NCBI GenBank assembly: GCA_016946835.1
Contig: JACVTC010000025.1
Location: 740,001 to 760,000, forward strand
From: Neocallimastix lanati (nom. inval.)
Taxonomy: Eukaryota > Neocallimastigomycota > Neocallimastigomycetes > Neocallimastigales > Neocallimastigaceae
DNA: 20,000 bases
Direction: 5' to 3'
Part shown: piece by piece, positions 12,343 through 20,000 of the stretch
Layout: each line of letters opens with the position of its first letter
Numbering within the stretch: the stretch's first letter is position 1
Notes under the pieces: model-generated
Told to the model about the DNA's origin: nothing
The model's input: only the letters and a program-made list of their open reading frames with translations
Databases searched by the model: none
Program-made: the position numbers and the translations under genes

Positions 12343-13350
12343 TTATGAGGAATCAGAATCACTTGAGGATGACGAACTACTTGAACTGCTTGAACTACTT
12401 CTGCTGCTTTTACTACTACTACTACTACTACTACTTGAACTTGATGAGCTTGATGAGCTTGATGAGCTTGATGATGAAGATGAAGTTGAGGAAGATGATG
12501 ACGACGAAGATGACGAAGATGAAGAAGATGACGAAGATGACGAAGACGAAGAAGACGAAGAAGAAGATGTACTAGAATCTGAATCATATTGGGTATCATA
12601 ACTTGAACTACTTGATGTACTTGAATCTGAATCATAACCAGAAGTAGAGCTAGAGCTAGAGCTAGAACTGGAGCTAGAACTGGAGCTAGAACTGGAGCTG
12701 GAACTAGAATCAGAATCAGAATCAGAATCAGAGTCTGAATAATGATGTTTATGCTTATGTCTGTTACGTCTATTACTAAATAATTATTATTATTATTTTT
12801 TTTTTTTATTTTTTTAATTTTAAAATAGATAATATGTTATTAATTATTAATAACCACTTAAACATAATTATAGTAATAATAATAGCAATACTAATTTAAT
12901 ATAAAAGTAAATTAAAATTAAAAATAAAATTAAATTATATACTTCATTCTACGTTTCTTTTCTCTTTTTTTCAAAGTTTCTTTTACTATATTTAAAGAGG
13001 GTGATCTAAATCTTTTATTTTTATTATATAATTTTGGATTTTCAAGTCTCTTTGTTCTAGATGGACGTGTAACATATTTTGGTGCTTTATCACATTGAAA
13101 GGTATAATGTCCTTTAACTAAACATTTTTGACAAAATACTTCATGATTTGTTTTTCTTCCGTTTTATTATTATTATTATTATTATTATTTAAATTATTAT
13201 TATTATTATTTATATAAATATATATAATTAATTTTACAAAGAAAAAATGTGTTAATTCAAATTAAGATTATGCTATATATTATTTAAAAATATTTACCTT
13301 GATTTATTAATATCTGATAATGAATTAACTGGAACAGATTGAAAGTTCAT
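12343..13350 (-). CDS. ZCCHC10: ZCCHC10-like CCHC zinc-knuckle protein with polyserine tail (complete, 3 exons)
   Basis: Exons on the minus strand are 13350-13298, 13155-12943 and 12775-12343. Both introns (13156-13297 and 12776-12942) have GT/AG in phase 2, giving 232 residues. After a short N-terminus (MNFQSVPVNS) comes a zinc knuckle, CQKCLVKGHYTFQC (C-x2-C-x4-H-x4-C), followed by KYVTRPSRTKRL and a basic Lys/Arg helix. This is the ZCCHC10 layout: knuckle, a Y-x-x-RPSRT block, basic stretch and Ser/Asp tail. Exon 3 encodes RNRHKHKHHY, then SD repeats and a tail of more than 100 mostly Ser residues ending SDSDSS. The family is small and nuclear; binding to nucleic acid or protein is expected but its biochemical role is poorly known. 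The acceptor of exon 2 (CGGAAG) is weaker than usual. A polyserine frame on the minus strand is the true one, and His/Leu- or Tyr-rich frames across 12318-12635 are shadows. Confidence 0.85.
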
Positions 13351-14593
13351 TTTATAATTTTTATTTTCTTTAAACTTAACAATTAATAAATTAATTATTA
13401 TTAAAGTACTAATAAGAAAAATAATTGATAGTGATAATAATATTTTATATATACTACTTTCTTTTTTCCTATATATAAATATAGTAATATAGTTTATCAA
13501 TTATTTTTTATAATATAAAATAACAATAAAAAAAAAAATAATATAAAAAAAAATATTAAATAAATATTCTGGTGTATTTTTAACCAATCACAAATACAAT
13601 GTATAATTCAATTATTAATAATAATAATTAATATTTTATAATAATAATAATAATAATACTAATACTACTAATAATAATTTATATATTAATTATTATTATT
13701 TTAATTTAAATATATATATTTTTTTTATGTTAAAATTATGGTAAATAAGATTAAGCACATTATGCTTTATTATAAATAAAATTTATATAAATACATGTAA
13801 AAATTACTATTTTAAAATTGATTCTTCTTTATTAAATAAAATATTATTATTAAAACATATAATAATAATTGTAAAGAGTTCATTCAGGAATTCATATTTT
13901 TAACATTTTAATTTATAATTTATATATTAAAATTATTATTAATAATTATTTTTGATAAAAAAAATTATAAAAATAAAATAAAATAAAATTAAATTAAATT
14001 AAAAAAAAAGTTAAAGAAAACATCAGAGGATTTTTTAATATAAAGATATTTATTCTTTTAATTATATAAATTAAAAAATAATTAATAAAAGAAATATAAA
14101 AATTTTAAGATAAAATTGCTTTAGATGTAAGCCTAAATCTTTTACAATCTATTTTTTTTATGTGTATATGTATAAGTATTATAAAAATTGGTAATAAATA
14201 GTATACATAATTGAACATGATAAGATTTTAACAAATAAACAAACAAAAAAATAATAATAATAAAAATATGCTTATCAATTTTTTGATTATTCCCACAAAG
14301 TAGTTAGAATTATTCATAAATTTTTGATGTCTATTATTTTCGTAGAAGACATTGACATTTGAGATAAATTTTAATTATTTTGAAAACTTTTTTTTTTTTT
14401 TAATTACATTAACTACATTATATTTAATGTTGTTATTACACTTTAAGTGTAATTCGTATAGTTTAAAAAAAAATAATCTATAAATAATTAATAATATTCA
14501 AAAAAAAAAAAAAAAAAAGGAAATATTTAAAATAATATATTGATGTAGGAAATTATCATTTAATTATAAAATAAAAATTTAATAAACTGATTT
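13351..14593. other. AT-rich intergenic DNA with a small palindrome
   Basis: No gene is supported. Besides TAA runs, TTTTA-like words and A/T homopolymers, there is an imperfect palindrome TTACACTTTAAGTGTAA at 14436-14452 (8 bp arms). Part of this recurs in inverted orientation at 15861-15875. Confidence 0.5.
13584..13590 (-). promoter_or_regulatory. Possible CCAAT-box upstream of the ZCCHC10-like gene
   Basis: CCAATCA on the plus strand (TGATTGG in gene sense) lies about 234 bp upstream of the start codon. It matches the core of the NF-Y/HAP site, which works in either orientation. A seven-base match is weak evidence. Confidence 0.2.
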
Positions 14594-15171
14594 CTTTTTT
14601 TTTTTTTTTTTTTTTTTATTTTATTTTATTTTATTTTATTTTATTTTATTTTATTTTATTTTATTTTATTTTATTTTATTTTATTTTATTTTATTTTATT
14701 TTATTTTATTTTATTTTATTTTATTTTATTTTATTTTATTTTATTTTATTTTATTTTATTTTATTTTATTTTATTTTATTTTATTTTATTTTATTTTATT
14801 TTATTTTATTTTATTTTATTTTATTTTATTTTATTTTATTTTATTTTATTTTATTTTATTTTATTTTATTTTATTTTATTTTATTTTATTTTATTTTATT
14901 TTATTTTATTTTATTTTATTTTATTTTATTTTATTTTATTTTATTTTATTTTATTTTATTTTATTTTATTTTATTTTATTTTATTTTATTTTATTTTATT
15001 TTATTTTATTTTATTTTATTTTATTTTATTTTATTTTATTTTATTTTATTTTATTTTATTTTATTTTATTTTATTTTATTTTATTTTATTTTATTTTATT
15101 TTATTTTATTTTATTTTATTTTATTTTATTTTATTTTATTTATTTTATTTTATTTTATTTTATTTTATTTA
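14594..15171. repeat. T tract followed by nearly pure (TTTTA)~111 array
   Basis: Twenty-four T (14594-14617, preceded by C) lead into TTTTA units from 14618 to 15171. The A falls every five bases for about 104 steps without an error, with one 4-base step near 15138-15142 and another at the end. Such purity over 550 bp indicates recent expansion by slippage or recombination. The assembled length may not be exact. Confidence 0.95.
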
Positions 15172-15277
15172 TAAAGTGGATTAAATAAAAATCAAATAAA
15201 ACTTGAATATGAAAAAATTCTTCTTAATTAATATAAATTTTAATTTTTTTTTGCGTACCAAGATAATATATTTTGAC

Positions 15278-15350
15278 ATTTTAAGAATCATTTAGATAAA
15301 TAGTAAATTTTAAGAATCTTTTAAACAAATAGTAATCTTTTTAAGAATAA
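15278..15350 (+). repeat. Imperfect 29 bp tandem repeat
   Basis: ATTTTAAGAATC followed by an ATAAATAGTAA-like end occurs at 15278-15306 and again, with a few changes, at 15307-15335. A third partial copy (TTTTTAAGAATAA) follows. It lies between the TTTTA array and the less AT-biased island. Confidence 0.6.
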
Positions 15351-15429
15351 TATTTTGTGTAATTCGATAGAATTTAAGAGGTATTTAATCTAAATTTACA
15401 TATAAAATTGGATTTTTTTGTTTTTTTGA

Positions 15430-15930
15430 ATTTATGATTTCATTAGTAATATCATCACTCTATGATTGTTTGAGATCACTAACAAGAAATGTTTTATAAA
15501 TCGTCGGATGGAAATAATTCGGAGTACTAAGCATGTGTGTTTGAGGTGATCATCATAAACTGAATCCCTGATGACATTTATTGCGACATCATATCACATA
15601 AGGAACCCTCAATCGCCCCTAATAACCTAGCTAAAGAAAAACACACATATTTACGACAAGAACTCTCTTCAAAACATACAGTACAAGCTGATTTTACTAT
15701 CAACATAAGCGTTAAGTACAAATTGAAATTTGTTATCCATGAAAGCTAGATTGGACGGATTTTGATAGAAATTAAAAGTCATTTTATCATCTTCATAAAG
15801 GACAAAGTTATATAGGAGCTATATTAATATCCTTATGAAACTAATAACAAAATAGGTCTTAATTACACTTAAAGTTATATTATTGCCTTTAATAACTTTT
15901 CATAAACTATTTGCTATTTGTACTTTATTT

Positions 15931-15976
<46 letters not shown>

Positions 15977-16420
15977 TAATAGATATTAAGCCTCAATATA
16001 TATAAAAGATATAATTTGATAAATATATCCTTTATTGTCAAGATTAACATTACGTATACTTCTTCATCACATTCAGTGAAATCAATATGTTTAAACCAAC
16101 TTATAGTATATCAAAAACCACTTATTTTGTTCATTAAGTTCTTGTGTAAGATCTTCATTAGTATAAACACATTTCTTTATCCTTATTTATCTTCAACCAA
16201 TGAATTAGCTGTAAAGATTCCATATATAATATACTAAATGATTCTTATAATATATGTAGAGAAGGCTTCCTACACATCCAATACTTAATGTAATGGAAAG
16301 TGGTAAAAACAAGAATACTATACCGTTCATAATTATAAGAGAGATAAAGGAAGAAATTGAATGTAGATTTAGTGGTATGAATATCATTGAGATTAAAACA
16401 ATTCAAATATTAAAGAACTT
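15430..16420 (+). pseudogene. Compositionally distinct island with stop-broken coding-like frames
   Basis: This stretch has clearly more G+C than its surroundings, especially 15480-15720. On the plus strand one frame runs about 60 codons without a stop (about 15560-15745, including DDIYCDIISHKEPSIAPN and HTYLRQELSSKHTVQADF) and resumes past single stops on both sides. Further plus-strand pieces are a 73-codon frame from 16016 and a frame at about 16259-16420 (THPILNVMESGKNKN, IIIREIKEEIECRFSG) after a TATGTAG acceptor-like site. The minus strand also has plausible pieces (about 15830-15690, NFYQNPSNLAFMDNKFQF; about 16170-16100, TNEDLTQELNEQNKW), so the coding strand is uncertain. A 43-base T tract (15933-15975) interrupts the island. 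The best guess is the remains of a transposed or captured gene. I recognise no family. Confidence 0.3.
15933..15975 (+). repeat. 43-base T tract
   Basis: There are forty-three consecutive T inside the decayed island. Seen from the minus strand it is an A43 tract and could be a retroposon tail, but no flanking duplication was found. Confidence 0.85.
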
Positions 16421-16563
16421 TTTTTTTTTTTTTTTTTAGTTCTATTTATTTTCTTTTATTAAATATTTTATCCCATATTACAATTTTTATTATTTTAATA
16501 TATATTATATTTATTTATTATTGTTAATATTTTTCAAAAAATATTATTATTATGAAAAGATTT

Positions 16564-16623
16564 ATAAATGAAAAGATAAACCTCACTGATTTTATAATCA
16601 GTGACGTTTATCTTTTCATTTAT
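16564..16623. repeat. 28 bp-stem hairpin with four-base loop
   Basis: ATAAATGAAAAGATAAAC then CTCACTGATT (16564-16591) pairs with its reverse complement at 16596-16623 across loop TTAT, with a single C/G mismatch at the 19th position from the outside. The arms are not simple repeats, unlike most local symmetry here. It could be a palindromic mini-element, a structured RNA or a precursor of small RNA. Confidence 0.8.
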
Positions 16624-16786
16624 TTAGAATAATTAATATTTTTAATTTATTAGTCTATAAATTAAATTTCTTTAAATTTTTTTACCATAATTACTATTAC
16701 TTAACAAATAAAAATGAGAATTTTTAATAATTTATCTTAATATTAGATTTATTTCATTATAGAATTGTTTATAACAAATAATAAAT

Positions 16787-17158
16787 AATTAAATAATAAA
16801 TAATTGAATAATTGAATAATTAAATAATTGAATAATTAAATAATAAATAATAAATAGTACATAATAAATAATAAATAATAAATAATAAATAATAAATAAT
16901 AAATAATAAATAATAAATAATAAATAATAAATAATAAATAATAAATAATAAATAATAAATAATAAATAATAAATAATAAATAATAAATAATAAATAATTA
17001 AATATTAAATAATAAATAATAAATAATTAAATAATAAATAATTGAATAATTGAATAATTAAATAATTGAATAATAAATAATAAATAATTGAATAATAAAT
17101 AATAAATAATTGAATAATAAATAATTAAATAATAAATAATAAATAATAAATAATAAAT
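16787..17158. repeat. (AAATAAT)n heptanucleotide satellite with variant units
   Basis: A 7 bp unit AAATAAT is nearly perfect for about 20 copies (about 16862-16998). It is flanked on both sides by variant zones with AATTGAAT and AATTAAAT units. This is consistent with a homogenised core and a degenerate margin. Confidence 0.85.
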
Positions 17159-19721
17159 GATATATGTCATAATCAAATCATTTTGAAATAATGACTTACC
17201 GCTCATTATTTAGCCAATAAAATGTAAATGTTTGTGTAACACTATTATTTTGGAAATAGAAAATAAAATATTGATAAAAAAATAATAATAGAAAAAAAGT
17301 AGTTGTAATAACAATACTACTACTACTACTACAACAATAATGATTATAGTTACAATAATGAATAATAATGAATAATGATAATTTGATATAAAATGAAATA
17401 TTCAAACCTTAATTAATATAAAATTAGTTTTTATTATTCAAACATAAATTAATGTCATAAATCAAATTTAAATCTAATGATTTTACAACAATTTCAATAT
17501 GTGGCTTGATTTCTATATATTAATTATATTTATAATTAATAATAAATTTTATAGCATAAATCAATGTTTTAATTATATTCTTATTATTTTATATTTATAT
17601 TTATATAGTTTTTAAATATTTCCTTAAATAATAATTATTAATAGTTTATTCTAATCACAAGAACAATTAATTAAATAGTTAATTATAACTAAATAACATA
17701 AAAATAAAGCATTTCTCTGAATTAAGAGAAATGTCGAGTCCTGAAGCTGTTATGTTAATTCTAGTCAAGATTAAAAGTTATATTATGTTAAGTTAGTTTG
17801 TAATTAAAAGTATAAGAAAGTTGTTAAATAGTCTCTTTAAATATATGTAGTTTTTATATAAAATTAAATAAATAAATAAATAATAAATTAATAAATTTAA
17901 TAAATAAATCCCAACAAAAGTACATCGAACTTTTGAGTTGTATATCAAATTATTATTATTATTATTAGTCATTAAATTTATTATTATAAATATATGTTTC
18001 TTAATATTATAATTTATATATTATGGAAATACTATTATTATGTTATTATTTCAAATATATTAATAATTTGTTTAATCATAACTAATTTAACAATATAGAT
18101 GTCATTTTAAAAAAAAAATAAATATTTCATAATTATTATTTTAAAGACTAAAATAGTTTATATTTGTATATTAATTTCCATATAAAATAATTAATTATTC
18201 ATAATATAAATAAGTTATTCGTTGTTAAGTTGTGATATTAGTTACAATGTACTAATAATGAAAGTAATGCTATATAATATCTAAGTAATAAAGTGGGAAT
18301 TACACTAATGGGATCAAATCAATTTTATAATTTTTTAAGCTTTAATTCTTAATTATATATATATATATATTTTACTTTTAGCATTTAAAACGAAGCAAAC
18401 TTTGAATTTACATTACGAGAAATAAAAAAAAACAACTCAGACACTTATTAAATTATATTACATATATTGTGTTTATTACAGTATCACAAAAAAGGCATTT
18501 ATATCATATAGGATAGACATAAAAAAAAATATATTAAATAATTGATTAATCATAATTTTGTCGAATTAACCAAATACAAATAATTAATGTTAAATTGAAC
18601 ATAAATATTTAAAAAAAAAAAAAAAAAAAAGGAAAATAGGAAAAACTTTATTATAAATTTATTAATTAAAGAGTAATACAAAAAAATTATTTTTATTTTT
18701 TATAAAGAATAAAGTTAAATCTAGACTTTTATTTAATTGTTATATATATTGCAATATATTAGATAAATTAAAATAATATATAAATTCAATATTATATAAT
18801 TTATATTATTTTTTTTTAAAATAGGCTAAATTTTATTTATAATAATAAATAATATATTTAAAAATTAAAAAAAAAAAAAAAAAAGTTACATAAATATTAA
18901 AATGTAATATTTAATATAAATATTTTGTATATATATATTAAAGTAAATATATTTAATAATTATTATTTAAAATAATATAAAGATAATAAATATGAAATAT
19001 ATTTAACAATTTAATTGAATGTATTGCATTATAACTTTTTTTTTTTTTACATTAGTTGGTATTATTGTTATTAATTTATATATATATATTAATATATTTA
19101 AATATTTAAATATTATATTTCTATATTTCTATATTTATATTATATGTAAAATATTAATATAAATTCAAATTAATGAGTTGAAAGGTTTAATTTATTTTTG
19201 AAGAATTATTATGATCATAATTTATTTATTAAAGTTTAAATTAATACGAAGTAAAATTTAAAATATTTACTTTTTATATAAAGTAAAAACCTACTTTTTT
19301 TATTTATCTTTTTTTTGAGCGTTTTCTTAATTTTTAGTTTTTTTTTTTGAGCTTTTTCTATATCTTTATCTTTATCTTTATTTTTTTTTTTTTTTTGTTT
19401 AATACGAATTTTATATATATATACTATTTTTATAATTTTATTTTTATTTCAAGTTTGTTTAATATAACTGTAAATATTATTGAAATAAATTTTTATATTT
19501 TGTTTACTTCATTAAAGTAATATACAATTATATGATTAGTTAAAACATATTGTTTATGTTTTAATTATATTTAATAACAACAATAGTATTAATTAAAAAT
19601 ACTAAAAATAAAAATATATATATTATATAAATAAAAATTAAAAATTAAAAAATATAAAAATTAAATTTATTTATTTATTTATTTTTTATAATTTATAATT
19701 TATTATATATAGTTATTAAAA
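17159..19721. other. Intergenic DNA with two small hairpins, no gene supported
   Basis: A hairpin at 17710-17733 has a perfect 9 bp stem (CATTTCTCT / AGAGAAATG, loop GAATTA) and is enclosed by TAACATAA / TTATGTTA about 10-20 bases farther out. A second at 17912-17940 pairs CAAC and AAAAGT with ACTTTT and GTTG around ACATCGA. The rest is AT-rich with homopolymers. A pyrimidine-rich plus-strand stretch at about 19300-19395 and AT-only DNA lead into the ankyrin gene start. An open minus-strand frame at 17405-17196 ends at a GGTAAGT donor-like site but is hydrophobic low complexity. Confidence 0.35.
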
Positions 19722-19969
19722 ATGACAATTTCTGAATCTTATCCAATTCATCGTTGTATTTATAGAAATGATCCAGAAGCTCTTAAAGAGCTTTTGTCGG
19801 ATGTAACAATGCAACAAAAAATAAATGAATATGATAATCATGGAAATACACCACTTCATTTAGCACTTATGTTAAATCGTCATAATTGTATAATCATTTT
19901 ATTAAATTATAATTGTGATGTTTTTAGTCGTAATAACTCTGGTTGGAATCCAATGGATGAAGCTTCAAT
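19722..19969 (+). CDS. ANKRD13-family ankyrin-repeat protein, first exon (partial)
   Basis: The ATG at 19722 lies in an A-rich context (TTAAAAATGAC). The frame runs 82 codons plus two bases to a GT donor at 19970, within TCAAT|GTATATATA. The rest of the gene lies beyond the right edge. Residues 7-30 (YPIHRCIYRNDPEALKELL) are the first ankyrin helix pair in the form typical of ANKRD13 proteins. DNHGNTPLHLALML (about 39-52) with LLNYNCDVFSRN is the second repeat, and SGWNPMDEAS opens the third. DNHGNTPLHLA-ML and GW-P--EA- are closest to the ANKRD13C branch as I remember it. Family members act in membrane traffic: ubiquitin-dependent endocytosis (A/B/D) or ER handling of GPCRs (C). The downstream domain that defines the family is not in the window, so a general ankyrin protein remains possible. 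Confidence 0.8.
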
Positions 19970-20000
19970 GTATATATATATATATATATATTTATAATAT

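Noticed and set aside
12318-12635. Plus-strand Met/Lys-rich and minus-strand His/Leu/Val-rich frames
   Set aside because: They are shadows of the polyserine exon of the ZCCHC10-like gene; the Ser/Asp frame joins correctly to the zinc-knuckle exon.
13351-13500. Hydrophobic N-terminal extension of the ZCCHC10-like frame starting at 13500
   Set aside because: The extension is Ile/Leu low complexity from AT-rich DNA; the ATG at 13350 gives the expected short N-terminus before the zinc knuckle.
17196-17405. 69-codon minus-strand frame ending at a GGTAAGT donor-like site
   Set aside because: It is a hydrophobic low-complexity product with no partner exon found to the left and no family resemblance; the consensus donor alone is not enough.

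Overview
The window looks like nuclear DNA of an AT-rich eukaryote. The best fit is an anaerobic gut fungus (Neocallimastigomycota). The reasons are very high A+T, homopolymer tracts up to about 49 bases, GT-AG introns of roughly 95-500 bp that split the genes, long AT-only intergenic stretches, and low-complexity coding sequence rich in Asn, Lys, Glu and Ser. This assignment is an inference. Dictyostelium-like amoebae share the base composition, but their intergenic regions are normally much shorter than the 2.4-6.4 kb seen here.

Layout. (1) Minus strand, 4209 down to about 6: a five-exon gene for a large charged, coiled-coil protein ending in at least seven MORN repeats. It continues off the left edge. 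The two long open frames at 4209-3046 and 2807-1303 are exons of this one gene. (2) 4210-6640: AT-rich divergent intergenic region holding a (TTTTA)16 array, a recurring 14-mer, and a 1.1 kb foldback structure with about 275 bp inverted arms (5218-6337). (3) Plus strand, 6641-10258: an eight-exon gene for a secreted leucine-rich-repeat protein with a signal peptide, a large unrecognised N-domain, LRRs carried one per exon with introns always in phase 2, a Cys-rich cap and a GPI-anchor-like tail. One intron carries about 100 copies of TAA. (4) 10259-12342: intergenic, with a GC-richer tRNA/SINE-like island flanked by 15 bp direct repeats, and the remains of a frameshifted coding region. (5) Minus strand, 13350-12343: a complete three-exon ZCCHC10-type zinc-knuckle gene with a polyserine tail. 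(6) 13351-19721: 6.4 kb without an intact gene. It holds a nearly pure (TTTTA)~111 array, a decayed coding-like island, a 28 bp-stem hairpin and a 7 bp satellite. (7) Plus strand, 19722 onward: the first exon of an ANKRD13-family ankyrin gene, cut by the right edge.

The genes do not form a pathway: a MORN scaffold-like protein, a cell-surface LRR protein, a putative nuclear zinc-knuckle protein and a putative membrane-traffic ankyrin protein. All exon joins were made by reading GT/AG sites and checking that phases match. No transcript evidence was available.
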